Notes under the pieces: model-generated
What the model was told of the DNA's origin: nothing
Databases searched by the model: none
What the model saw: only the letters and a program-made list of their open reading frames with translations
Translations under genes and position numbers: made by a program
Source of the DNA: Dyadobacter bucti
GTDB lineage: Bacteria > Bacteroidota > Bacteroidia > Cytophagales > Spirosomataceae
Assembly: GCF_005869225.1 (NCBI RefSeq)
Contig: NZ_SWFP01000005.1
Span: 434,001-498,000, forward strand
Reading direction: 5' to 3'
DNA: 64,000 nucleotides
In this document: positions 7,879 through 16,541 of the stretch, one piece after another
Position numbering within the stretch: the stretch's first letter is position 1
Layout of the letters: every line of letters starts with the position of its first letter

Positions 7879-9900
7879 TTATCCGATTACGCTGCCCAGT
7901 TCTTTCGCAGCCGCCATGCTGATGCTTTTATAAAACATAAACTCATTCATAACTGCAGTTTGCTCTTCTTCAGTTTTTGCATGAACAGCCTGTTGCAGGC
8001 ATACCTTCATCTTTTCCTCTATAAAAGCCTTTTTAAGCCTCAAAATATTGATAAAGGCAGTTTTATCTAAAACGTCGGTTTCAAACGGAACATAGATCTC
8101 GTATTTTTCTGACCATAGTTCACTCAGTTCATACTTGCTGGCCAGCCAGCTGATGGTTATATTTCGTATTTCAGGTTCGTGATGGTGCTGGAAATACTCT
8201 GTCGATAACACCTGGTTACGGCTGAAATTTTCCCTGAATAAAGAGAGCAAGTGGCTGAAAACGGCATCCTTAAAATCAATTCCCTCGATTTCCCCTAGAA
8301 CATACTGGCAGACGGTGATCGTCGGTTCCAGCTCACGCGTACCATACATGACCAGCAGCCTGATAAATGCTTCTTCCTGATAATATAGCTTGGTACGTTG
8401 CGGAAGCTCCTCCTGAACCTGATCTGTTGCAAAAAGATCCGGAGGCAAAGTGTCCCCGTCTTCGGAAAAGTTCCTGCCCGAAAGTGCTTCGAGATTATCC
8501 GGACCGTCGGGTACAGCATTGGACTGGCGGTTGCCGCGGTCCTGTGGCTTCTGGGTATGCAGTTTGCGCAGCAGCTTGTTACCTTCCGTGATCAGCATCT
8601 GCTCATCCACTTTCATCATTTCCGATGTCCGGTGAAAGAAAACCTGCCGCTTGATCGCATCCGGTATCTTGATAATGCTGTTGACAACTTCACCTATCAC
8701 GGCCGCAAGCCTGAACGGGTCATTGCCTGCGTCCTGTAATAAAGTTTCGGTTTTAAAGGTTATAAAATCCTTCGCAGCTTTCCGTAAATAGTCTTTAAAA
8801 GCCTCGGCCCCAACTTTCCGGACATAGCTATCCGGGTCATCCCCATCCGGGAAGAGCACAATTTTGACATTCAGACCTTCTTCCAGTACCAGGTCCAGCC
8901 CGCGCAAAGCAGCCTTTATCCCGGCAATATCTCCGTCATAAAGAATGGTAACATTAGGCGTGAAGCGGCCGATCAGCCTTATTTGTTCAACCGTAAGCGA
9001 TGTTCCGGAAGAAGCTACCACATTCTCTATGCCCGCCTGATGCAGAGAGATTACATCCGTGTAACCTTCTACCAAATAACAGAGCTCCTGCTGACGGATC
9101 GCATTTTTGGCCTGAAAAACCCCGTAGAGCACATCACTTTTGTGATAAACCTCGGTTTCAGGCGAATTAAGGTATTTGGGCTGATTGGCACCGCGTTGAT
9201 TTTGAGATCCTGATTTGTCGGATTTGAGGATCCTTGCACCAAACGCAATGACTTTGCCGGCAACATTATGGATCGGAAAAATGACACGACCGCGGAAACG
9301 GTCGTAACCGGCAGTCTGGCTGCCTTCCTTATGGACCAGCAATCCTGCTTTTTCAAGCAAATCGGCGGAATAGCCTTTCTCAAGTGCTTCTTTGGAAAAC
9401 GAATCCCAGGTATCGAGGCTGTAACCCAGTTCGAACTTCTTCTGGGTGTCGTTGGTAAAACCTCTTTCTTTAAAATAACTTAAACCGATTGACTGCCCTT
9501 CTTCACTGTGGTGCAGCTGCTGCTGGTAGAAATTTTTGGCAAAATTCAATACAATGTAAAGGCTCTCTCTTTCATTCTGACGAATAGCTTCTTCATCTGT
9601 AACCTCCTCTTCTTCAATCTCTATATTGTATTTGTTCGCCAGGTAACGTAATGCTTCACCATATCCGATCCCATCGATATCCATAACGAATTTGATCGAA
9701 TCGCCCGCCGCTCCGCAGCCAAAACATTTGTAGATCTGCCTGACCGGGTTGACGTTGAAAGAAGGTGTTTTTTCGTTGTGAAAAGGGCAGCATGCAGAAT
9801 AGTTGGCGCCTTTCTTTTTGAGTGATACAAAATCCCCCACCACCTCCACAATGTCTGCGGATTGCTTTATTCGGTCAACGGTTTCGGGATTAAGTCTCAT
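7879..9900 (-). CDS. dnaG: DNA primase
   Basis: Makes RNA primers for replication together with DnaB. It has 673 residues, the full bacterial length. The CHC2-type zinc finger is at 38-62 (CPFH and CFGC). The DnaG core and Toprim fold follow, with EGYTDVISLHQAG and the acidic YDGDIAGIKAALRG motif. The C-terminal third is the helicase-interacting helical domain. It is a single-copy housekeeping gene. Another, unrelated primase-like gene is carried by the mobile element at 45.3-46.2 kb. Confidence 0.96.
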   Translation of the reverse strand: MRLNPETVDRIKQSADIVEVVGDFVSLKKKGANYSACCPFHNEKTPSFNVNPVRQIYKCFGCGAAGDSIKFVMDIDGIGYGEALRYLANKYNIEIEEEEVTDEEAIRQNERESLYIVLNFAKNFYQQQLHHSEEGQSIGLSYFKERGFTNDTQKKFELGYSLDTWDSFSKEALEKGYSADLLEKAGLLVHKEGSQTAGYDRFRGRVIFPIHNVAGKVIAFGARILKSDKSGSQNQRGANQPKYLNSPETEVYHKSDVLYGVFQAKNAIRQQELCYLVEGYTDVISLHQAGIENVVASSGTSLTVEQIRLIGRFTPNVTILYDGDIAGIKAALRGLDLVLEEGLNVKIVLFPDGDDPDSYVRKVGAEAFKDYLRKAAKDFITFKTETLLQDAGNDPFRLAAVIGEVVNSIIKIPDAIKRQVFFHRTSEMMKVDEQMLITEGNKLLRKLHTQKPQDRGNRQSNAVPDGPDNLEALSGRNFSEDGDTLPPDLFATDQVQEELPQRTKLYYQEEAFIRLLVMYGTRELEPTITVCQYVLGEIEGIDFKDAVFSHLLSLFRENFSRNQVLSTEYFQHHHEPEIRNITISWLASKYELSELWSEKYEIYVPFETDVLDKTAFINILRLKKAFIEEKMKVCLQQAVHAKTEEEQTAVMNEFMFYKSISMAAAKELGSVIG

Positions 9901-9934
9901 TGATTTTCTTTCAAATACTGTTTTATATGCTCTT

Positions 9935-10669
9935 TCAGTGTACCGGCTTTGTTTTCTTGTCCAGCTTCATATTCAGAAGTTCAACCAGGAACGAAAATGC
10001 CATAGCGAAGTAAGCATAGCCTTTGGGTATTTCGTAGTGAAAAGCCTCTGCGACGAGCAGGGTACCAATCATTAACAAAAAAGACAATGCTAAAATTTTG
10101 ATAGAAGGGTGATTATTTACAAAATCACCGATTTTGCCCGCAAATGCAATCATGATAAAGGTTGAAGCTACAACTGCGGCGATCATAATAGGAATTTCTT
10201 TTACGAGACCCACTGCGGTGAGTACCGAGTCAAAAGAGAAAATAATATTAAGCAAGGCAATCTGCACGAGTGCATTCCCAAATGTAAGGTGACCTTTTTC
10301 AGCTGATTTGCCAGCACCAGGAATTTCGTCAGGGTCTCCCTCCAGTTTATGGTGGATTTCCTTGGTGGTACTGTACAAAAGGAAAAGTCCGCCGCCCAGA
10401 AGTATGAGGTCCCGTCCGCTGAAACCATGTCCAAAAAGCGTAAGCAGGTCTTCTTTCAGACCAATCACCCATGAAATGGCGAACAATAGAGCAACTCTGA
10501 GGACAAGGGCGATCAGTAATCCGTTATTTTGTGCTTTTTTTCGCTGGTCGGCCGGAAGCTTTGCTGCGACAATGGTAATAAATATTACATTATCAATGCC
10601 GAGGACTACTTCCAAAAGGGTGAGCGTGAGAAAACTGATGAGTGCATCGACGGTAAATAATGCTTCCAT
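9935..10669 (-). CDS. TerC family integral membrane protein
   Basis: 244 residues with about seven hydrophobic helices. The family signature is present: LEVVLGIDNVIFITI near residues 18-32 and NIIFSFDSVLTAVG in the second half. Both carry the conserved membrane aspartates thought to handle metal ions. TerC/Alx-type proteins are linked to tellurite resistance and manganese export. The actual substrate here is unknown. Confidence 0.88.
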   Translation of the reverse strand: MEALFTVDALISFLTLTLLEVVLGIDNVIFITIVAAKLPADQRKKAQNNGLLIALVLRVALLFAISWVIGLKEDLLTLFGHGFSGRDLILLGGGLFLLYSTTKEIHHKLEGDPDEIPGAGKSAEKGHLTFGNALVQIALLNIIFSFDSVLTAVGLVKEIPIMIAAVVASTFIMIAFAGKIGDFVNNHPSIKILALSFLLMIGTLLVAEAFHYEIPKGYAYFAMAFSFLVELLNMKLDKKTKPVH

Positions 10670-10767
10670 AAATGAGCGTAAGCTATTTGTCTTTCACACG
10701 AATGTAATAGAGGTGTGCGAGTTTTGAAGTATATTTTACTATTTTTAATGCCTGAAGTTTCATTACC

Positions 10768-10799
10768 CTGAATTTTTTACAAATTTGTGCCTAACTTTG
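10768..10799 (+). promoter_or_regulatory. Bacteroidota-type promoter candidate for a small RNA
   Basis: The -7 box TAACTTTG (10792-10799) matches TAnnTTTG. A CTG at 10768-10770, one mismatch from TTG, lies 21 bp upstream as the -33 box. No plus-strand CDS follows before the terminator at 10944. Confidence 0.45.
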
Positions 10800-10805
10800 T
10801 ACACA

Positions 10806-10973
10806 GGTTTAGAATTTAGCATTGGAAATGCTTTTTTCTGATTAGTTTAATTTGTTATTTTGCTGTAACGAATTCTAGCAACGATTTTATCCCCAAGTGA
10901 TATATAGAAATTAAAAATATAGTGTGTGTATAGTGTGAAACAGGGCATGGAAATTTTTCTATGCCTTTGTTTT
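10806..10973 (+). ncRNA. Candidate small non-coding RNA
   Basis: A stretch of about 300 bp without a CDS holds a promoter-like box on the plus strand and, about 145 bp later, a strong intrinsic terminator on the same strand. No plausible ORF or ribosome site lies between. The predicted transcript is about 165 nt. Inside it, TAGAATT (near 10809) can pair with AATTCTA (near 10872), and an AGCATT/AATGCT hairpin followed by six T lies near 10818. A 6S-like regulatory RNA is possible, but I cannot match it to a family from sequence alone. Confidence 0.45.
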
Positions 10974-10976
10974 TTA
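10944..10976 (+). terminator. Intrinsic terminator on the plus strand
   Basis: The stem GGCATGGAAA / TTTCTATGCC (10944-10965, one G-T pair) is followed by TTTGTTTTTT. The other strand has no T-run after the hairpin, so it stops plus-strand transcription, although all flanking genes are on the minus strand. Confidence 0.75.
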
Positions 10977-11939
10977 TATACGATTGTAAAGCTGCATTAA
11001 CATTTCGAGCGTGTCGGGACCGGATCCCGAGCCGGCAGAACTGTTCAGGTTTTGCCTCCCTTCATGTAACTCTTCTTCCAGATTTACCTTTGAGAAATCA
11101 GTATATAACCTGCACATGGCTGGCCGCCTCACCACGTCAGAAGCAAGTACCACCACATTCTTCTCAATAGCCTCGTGGATTGAGAGCGATACGCCGTCGG
11201 TCGTGGTATTACGTATAAATGCATCGGACAGAGCCAGAACATTCCGGAAATCGTGGTTTTCGGAAATGAAAATGATGTTAGCGGTAATTCCAGGGCAATG
11301 TCTTTTGACGTAAGGCTGGTAATTTCCCGAGGGATCGGAAATGACCAGACCTGCTCCCGGTGTATTTGCTATTTTAAGAACAATATCGAGAATCCCGTAA
11401 ATTTCCTTTCCTTCTTTATCAAAAGTAAGATTCCATGCATTGGTGCAGAAAAGCATCCTGCATGCTTTTCTGATGTGTAGAATTTTATCTGACAGCTCTT
11501 TGTGCAATGGTTTAATCCTCTTCGACCTTATGAAAGTGGATATCAGGACTGTATTTCGGTTCCACCACTTTGCTTTCACCAAACTTTCCTCATTCTGAAC
11601 AATAGGTATATATGCAAGACAAGCCGAAAGGTTTACTGCAATGTTTTTTGAATAACCGTACCTGCCCCAGTTCCCATGATAGGTGAGCAGCAATTTTTTG
11701 AAAGTTATTTTACAAAAAATGGCGAAAAGGAGTTGGATATAGGGATTGGAAATATGCAGATGGATGGATCTGCATTGAAGAATCTTCAAGAAAATGTAAA
11801 AAGCAGACCGTTTTTTAATATCGCAAAACTCGAACTTGTTAAAATTTCGCTCCGAAAGCCATTCAATAAGCCTGGAAACATGAACCGTGACGCCGCCGAT
11901 GGGCGGAGGGATTTTCCCCAAAATAAGGATCTTACTCAT
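10974..11939 (-). CDS. Glycosyltransferase, GT4-like
   Basis: 321-residue GT-B-like enzyme beginning MSKILILGKIPPPIGGVTVH, the usual N-terminal strand and glycine-rich loop of family 4 transferases. The C-terminal nucleotide-sugar region contains SDAFIRNTTTDGVSLSIHEAIEKNVVVLAS, with the acidic residue of the E-x7-E-like motif. It is the last gene of the polysaccharide operon; its start overlaps the polymerase stop (ATGA). It probably adds one sugar of the repeat unit; donor and acceptor are unknown. Confidence 0.75.
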   Translation of the reverse strand: MSKILILGKIPPPIGGVTVHVSRLIEWLSERNFNKFEFCDIKKRSAFYIFLKILQCRSIHLHISNPYIQLLFAIFCKITFKKLLLTYHGNWGRYGYSKNIAVNLSACLAYIPIVQNEESLVKAKWWNRNTVLISTFIRSKRIKPLHKELSDKILHIRKACRMLFCTNAWNLTFDKEGKEIYGILDIVLKIANTPGAGLVISDPSGNYQPYVKRHCPGITANIIFISENHDFRNVLALSDAFIRNTTTDGVSLSIHEAIEKNVVVLASDVVRRPAMCRLYTDFSKVNLEEELHEGRQNLNSSAGSGSGPDTLEMLMQLYNRI

Positions 11940-13330
11940 AGCTTGTCAGGCAGATGATCTGCCAACGCTCTTCCATAGAAATACAGGCAGATCAATAAAA
12001 TGGGGGCAATGCAATTAATGGTAATACTTTTAGCCGGGATGATGACAAACACGCTGCCTACCGTGTGGTTGAAGATGATGTAAAAAGTGAAACTGAGAGG
12101 TAACAGGATGTATTTCCTGTCCTTTTTCGCCGTGTTCAGAAGGGTGCTGCCGAGCAGGATCAATGTTCCATAGAGGTAAATGAAGCCTGCGAGACCTTGT
12201 TCGGCGAGGAGGGTGAAGAAAAGGGAATGTGCTTCCCGATACCCAGGCCCCAGAATTTCAAAACTTCCGGTTCCATGCCCTGTGACAGGGTTTTTAAGGA
12301 ACAATGCATAAGCGATATCATGAATTTCTGCTCTTCCACTGGTTTGCTGCATCCGTGAAAAACCATCAGTTGAGACCATGTCCCCAAAGCGTAGTTTCCA
12401 GAAATATGCCAGATCGTGATTATCCCAGAATTCTGAAATCGTTGTGGAGAATACAAATGCAAGGATAGCAGGGACCAATAGCCATTTGCCATGCATGTAG
12501 TCTCGGGCAACAATTATGCTGACGGTTAAATAAGGAATGATGATAAAAATTGCTCCGCGCGAGAATGAAATAATGACAATCCCGGAAAAGATTGCAAGAT
12601 AGGCGAGGCGGATCAATTGTGGCACTTTGGACCGGCTGTTGTAAAGCAGAACAAATGGCCAGAGCAAAATGAAGTAGGCCATGGTCACATTGGTGTCAGT
12701 TATGTTTCTGGTTACGAGTAAATTATCCGAACCTTTGTAGGCGGTTCCAGCCACGGCTAGTCCAAAAGTCCCGACTCCGAGGATGAGAAATATCAGGCAG
12801 AGATATTTTTCGGTTTGGACTTGAAAATCTATAGCCTGCGCTGCTAGTCGCAGGTAACAAAAATAAAGTGGTAAGGTGATGATAATGAGGATAAAACTGC
12901 CCCAGATGATATGAGCCAGATTTGGCGAGATCATGATAAAAAGTGTGTTTGCCAAAATCCAGGAGAGTAGTAACGACTTTTCGCCAACAGATAAGACCGG
13001 ATTTTTGCCTGATAAAAAATAAACAAGATATACGTCGGTAATCATAAAGGGAAACAGCCGCCAGAAGGAATTGGCACCTGCCGTAAATGCATATTTCTGA
13101 AAGAGCTGTAAAAATTGCGTGAGAACCGGAATACTGATGAGATGAAAAAGCTTGTCGCGTGAATTGGAAAACAACGCTAATCCGCAATAGAGAAAGAATG
13201 CGAGCACAACACGGGCTTGAAATGCATTCTCGCCTAAATCGAGTATTTCTGGAAAAATATATCCCAGTACACTAACCAAAATCAATGCAAGGGACGCCTT
13301 TCGTAAAATTTCAATTATTAATTCAGCCAT
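11936..13330 (-). CDS. O-antigen polymerase/ligase-like membrane protein
   Basis: 464 residues from the ATG at 13330, with about ten to twelve hydrophobic segments. The large periplasmic loop ends in GHGTGSFEILGPGYREAHSLFFTLLAEQG, which resembles the Wzy_C/O-antigen ligase domain with its conserved arginine, histidine and glycine pattern. It should polymerise repeat units or attach glycan to an acceptor in the periplasm. The chosen start overlaps the upstream gene by 13 bases. An upstream ATG at 13450 would add 40 residues that read as out-of-frame sequence of the previous gene. Confidence 0.8.
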   Translation of the reverse strand: MAELIIEILRKASLALILVSVLGYIFPEILDLGENAFQARVVLAFFLYCGLALFSNSRDKLFHLISIPVLTQFLQLFQKYAFTAGANSFWRLFPFMITDVYLVYFLSGKNPVLSVGEKSLLLSWILANTLFIMISPNLAHIIWGSFILIIITLPLYFCYLRLAAQAIDFQVQTEKYLCLIFLILGVGTFGLAVAGTAYKGSDNLLVTRNITDTNVTMAYFILLWPFVLLYNSRSKVPQLIRLAYLAIFSGIVIISFSRGAIFIIIPYLTVSIIVARDYMHGKWLLVPAILAFVFSTTISEFWDNHDLAYFWKLRFGDMVSTDGFSRMQQTSGRAEIHDIAYALFLKNPVTGHGTGSFEILGPGYREAHSLFFTLLAEQGLAGFIYLYGTLILLGSTLLNTAKKDRKYILLPLSFTFYIIFNHTVGSVFVIIPAKSITINCIAPILLICLYFYGRALADHLPDKL

Positions 13331-14697
13331 TCCTTTATCAATAGCATGGTGGATTCCACCGATTCTGGTACCGTATGGTGAATGAAGGGCTGCAATTTTT
13401 TGGTCTGTTGTTGTGACGTAGGTTGATCCAGCAATCGTTCCAGCTCGCAAAATAATGCTTCACGGCTGCTGACTTTGCAATCAAGCTTTTGCTCTTCCAA
13501 AGGGATCTGATGGGAATAATCATAAAATCTTCTGACCGATTTCGGGTAAGGTTTTTGTAGGTTGCCATCATAAGCGATACTGATAACCGGTTTGTTGCAG
13601 GCCAAAGCATCCAACGTCATAGTTGAAGCTATATTGATACACACGTCGCAGTGCCGGAGCATTTGGGAGAGGGTATGGAGAAAATTCATCTCGGGAAACC
13701 ATTCAGAAAAACTGGTGGGCGGTGAAAATTCAATATTTGAAGCGGGCCAGAAGCGTAAATTCTCTTCCTGTGCGAATGCTTTATAATTACCCGGATGATC
13801 GCCGGGATGACATTTTACGATGATGACAACATTCTTACATATCTTTGCAAATTCATTGAGATCGTCGACAACTGCAGACTGGTCAGGAAAATGTTTGCTG
13901 GCGCTCGTTGCGAAAAGGACAATTTTCTGGTTCTTTCCAATTTGAAATTCTCTTTTAAATTTTAACCCAGAATCTTCATCGGGCTGATCTTGAAAGTATA
14001 TGTCAAAACGTGGAATTCCTGTAATGCAGACTTTTTGATCTGGTATTTCGAACATGGAATAAAAGTGCCGGTATTCGTCCGCCATAAACTGATTCCATAC
14101 CAAAACATAATCATAGTTGGCATTTATAATTCCTTTTGAAGTTAAATTGTCCCAGCTGATAACCATTGCAATTGAGGGGATATTGAGAAAATTTACGATC
14201 CTGTTTTCCCGGATATCAAGGGGAGACGACGAAATTATTGCTTTGAACCGGTATTCCCTAAGCTTGTCAAGCTGATCTGAAAAAGCAGTGAGCCGGATAA
14301 TGTATCTTCTTAAAAAAACTAGGATAACCCTTGTCAAACCCAAATAGAACAGAATTGATGTTATCTTGTTAATAAGCAATTGGTGAAATGAGTTGGAGGC
14401 TTCGTTTTTAATCCGTTGTGTTGCAATTTCAAAATGCTGAAGAAAGATTGCCTTTTCGATTTTACGCAGAATGCGGCTCCAACTTCCTTCTGACGGAATA
14501 TCATGTTCGATTCTCTTCAAGCTGATATCAAAATGTTTGTTGATTTCGATAAGTCTTTCACCGGATATCAAAGTGGACATTAGGTAAACCTCATAGTTTT
14601 CTGCCATCGGTTTTATAAGCCCGCTGTGAATCACATTCATCGCACCGAAGCTGTTTGTGATCAGTAATAATACCCGAGTTTTATACTGGGGCTGCAT
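13318..14697 (-). CDS. GT-B-fold transferase of the polysaccharide locus (CDP-glycerophosphotransferase-like)
   Basis: 459 residues from the ATG at 14697, which overlaps the neuA stop by 17 bases. The N-terminus is a Rossmann strand (TRVLLLITNSFGAMNV). The C-terminal half has VCITGIPRFDIYF, NVVIIVKCHPGDHPGNY and CDVCINIASTMTLDALACNKPVISI, a layout shared by CDP-glycerol phosphotransferases, polysialyl/KDO transferases and UDP-sugar epimerase-like folds. Lying immediately after neuB, neuC and neuA, it is a good candidate for the enzyme that transfers the CMP-sialic-acid-type sugar. That is inference; the family call is loose. Confidence 0.55.
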   Translation of the reverse strand: MQPQYKTRVLLLITNSFGAMNVIHSGLIKPMAENYEVYLMSTLISGERLIEINKHFDISLKRIEHDIPSEGSWSRILRKIEKAIFLQHFEIATQRIKNEASNSFHQLLINKITSILFYLGLTRVILVFLRRYIIRLTAFSDQLDKLREYRFKAIISSSPLDIRENRIVNFLNIPSIAMVISWDNLTSKGIINANYDYVLVWNQFMADEYRHFYSMFEIPDQKVCITGIPRFDIYFQDQPDEDSGLKFKREFQIGKNQKIVLFATSASKHFPDQSAVVDDLNEFAKICKNVVIIVKCHPGDHPGNYKAFAQEENLRFWPASNIEFSPPTSFSEWFPEMNFLHTLSQMLRHCDVCINIASTMTLDALACNKPVISIAYDGNLQKPYPKSVRRFYDYSHQIPLEEQKLDCKVSSREALFCELERLLDQPTSQQQTKKLQPFIHHTVPESVESTMLLIKEWLN

Positions 14698-15394
14698 TGG
14701 CTGCCCATTTTTCCGCCTTTTCCCAATCTGCATAAGAATCTATATTTATGTCCGGTTCATCCTCATTTATAAATCCGGCGATGTTTCCTCCGAGCAAAAC
14801 TCCCCGTTTTATCAGATCCGTCTTTGTAATGTAAATTTTCCCGTCTCTATAATACGCACCAGGTAGATCCTGCCGACGTGGGGTAAGTACTGTTTGATCG
14901 ATAGCAGGATCCAGGAACCGATTTTCGTTACAGATGAAAGCCCAATAGGGATTATATTTTTCAGGGATCTTCTTGATTGTGACCAGACTGTCAGCCTTTG
15001 ATCGGATAATTTCCTGAATAGTCTTGTCGATCAAACCTTTGCCGCGAACTGGCGTAGTCGGTTGCAGGAGACAGACGTAGTCAAATATTTCCCCTATGTC
15101 TTCATAATATGCGACTGCATGCTGAGCAACAGCAATCGAAGGAGTTTGGTCGAGCGCAAGTTCTGCAGGCCGGATAAATGGAATTTTTACATGCTGGAAT
15201 TGCCTGACATGGTCAAGGATTTCCTCGTTATCGCTGGAAACTATTATAGTATTAAGCAACAGCGATTCCAGTGCAGATTCGATTGTGTATTGGATCAGGG
15301 ACCTTCCGGCGAGCATTTTGATGTTTTTACCTGGTATGCCTTTTGACCCGCCTCTTGCCGGGATCAAGCCGAGTATGCGCGGGAATTTATCCAT
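14681..15394 (-). CDS. neuA: CMP-sialic acid synthetase (acylneuraminate cytidylyltransferase)
   Basis: Activates a nonulosonic acid with CTP. The 237-residue protein begins with the nucleotide-binding GLIPARGGSKGIPGKNI (9-25). It continues with LLNTIIVSSDNEEI, VCLLQPTTPVRG and a DINIDSYADWEKAE end typical of NeuA. It overlaps neuC by 8 bases. The presence of neuB and neuC and the absence of LegB/LegC/PseB-type genes argue for CMP-N-acetylneuraminate rather than legionaminate or pseudaminate. Confidence 0.88.
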   Translation of the reverse strand: MDKFPRILGLIPARGGSKGIPGKNIKMLAGRSLIQYTIESALESLLLNTIIVSSDNEEILDHVRQFQHVKIPFIRPAELALDQTPSIAVAQHAVAYYEDIGEIFDYVCLLQPTTPVRGKGLIDKTIQEIIRSKADSLVTIKKIPEKYNPYWAFICNENRFLDPAIDQTVLTPRRQDLPGAYYRDGKIYITKTDLIKRGVLLGGNIAGFINEDEPDINIDSYADWEKAEKWAANAAPV

Positions 15395-16541
15395 CAGACC
15401 TTGATTTTTCAGAATTGAGCGGTACTCTGTCGAGCAGATCGGCGATCATTTTTCCTGCACCTCCGTTTCCATAAAGTATATTGGACGGATAATGTTTGTG
15501 AGCGATCTGTCTTTCAATCGCATCTTTGATAGCAGTTGCGTCGTAATCGACATCGATCACATTTATACCTCTTTCCCTGCCAGCCTGGCGTGTGCCAATA
15601 TTGACTACCGGAATCCCTAAAAACGAACACTCTCTTATCCCGACGCTCGAGTTCCCAATCAGGCACAGACTGTTTTTTGCTAATTTTAAAAAATGTGCAG
15701 GCGCCATATTCTTGAAAAAATGAATCGGAAGGCCGGGATTATGCTCGCGGAATATTCTGATTCCCTTAACAGTTCCTCCTGTTCCGGGATCCATGTTTGG
15801 CCAAAACCAACAGGTTGGAATGTTCAGTTGTTTGATTGCTTCGAGGGTTTGGTCTATTTGAGTTTTTGATAAATGACTTTCGGTAGTTACAGGGTGTTGC
15901 ATCACTACCAAGAAGGGGCTAAGTAGCTCAATATGTTCGCCCACGCCTCCGTAGAGCTGAAAGGCATCAAAGTCTAACGCAGATTTTTCCAACACTTCTG
16001 CTGCGAGATCGATAGATGGACAACCAACATTATATACAGATTTTGAGCTGTTAATGGCTTTCTCAACACGAACCTTTGCCTGTTCTGTTGATGCAAAATG
16101 GAGGTCCGCCAATTGTGTTACGGAGTACCTGACCTTGTTATCGATATTGCCCGTAACCTCACCGCCCTGCAAATGCGCGAGTGGAATATGTGCAAAAGAA
16201 GCAGCTATTGCTGCTGACATGGTTTCGAACCTGTCGGCGATCGTGAATACAATATCAGGGGTGATATTATCGAAGACGGTTGCGAGTTCAATAATACCCA
16301 AACCCGTTGTTTTTGCCGCAGCGGTGGCGGTTTCGGCATCGAGTGCATTCGAGATCCTTGCTGTAACTTTAAATCCGTCGTTTCTGATATTTTCCAGGAC
16401 TGATCCGTAGTTGTCGAGCAACGCGCTTGCGGCCAATACGAGTTGTAATTCAAGCTTCGGGTGTTCATGGATGGCCGCCAAGGCAGACTTTACGCGGCTG
16501 TAACTTGCTCTTGCCGTGATAACAACACAAATTTTGCGCAT
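15387..16541 (-). CDS. neuC: UDP-N-acetylglucosamine 2-epimerase, hydrolysing
   Basis: Converts UDP-GlcNAc to ManNAc plus UDP, the first step of sialic acid synthesis. 384 residues from the ATG at 16541, which overlaps the neuB stop by one base (TAATG). Family landmarks: KICVVITARASYSRVKSAL at the start, IVFTIADRFETMSAA, LAHLQGGEVTGNID, and SLCLIGNSSVGIRECSFLG with GTRQAGRERGINVIDVD at the C-terminus. The start at 16574 would add 11 residues read out of the upstream gene. Confidence 0.9.
   Translation of the reverse strand: MRKICVVITARASYSRVKSALAAIHEHPKLELQLVLAASALLDNYGSVLENIRNDGFKVTARISNALDAETATAAAKTTGLGIIELATVFDNITPDIVFTIADRFETMSAAIAASFAHIPLAHLQGGEVTGNIDNKVRYSVTQLADLHFASTEQAKVRVEKAINSSKSVYNVGCPSIDLAAEVLEKSALDFDAFQLYGGVGEHIELLSPFLVVMQHPVTTESHLSKTQIDQTLEAIKQLNIPTCWFWPNMDPGTGGTVKGIRIFREHNPGLPIHFFKNMAPAHFLKLAKNSLCLIGNSSVGIRECSFLGIPVVNIGTRQAGRERGINVIDVDYDATAIKDAIERQIAHKHYPSNILYGNGGAGKMIADLLDRVPLNSEKSRSDG

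Noticed and set aside
7879..9900. Several plus-strand frames of 60-115 codons inside dnaG
   Set aside because: They are shadows of a clearly conserved gene on the other strand.
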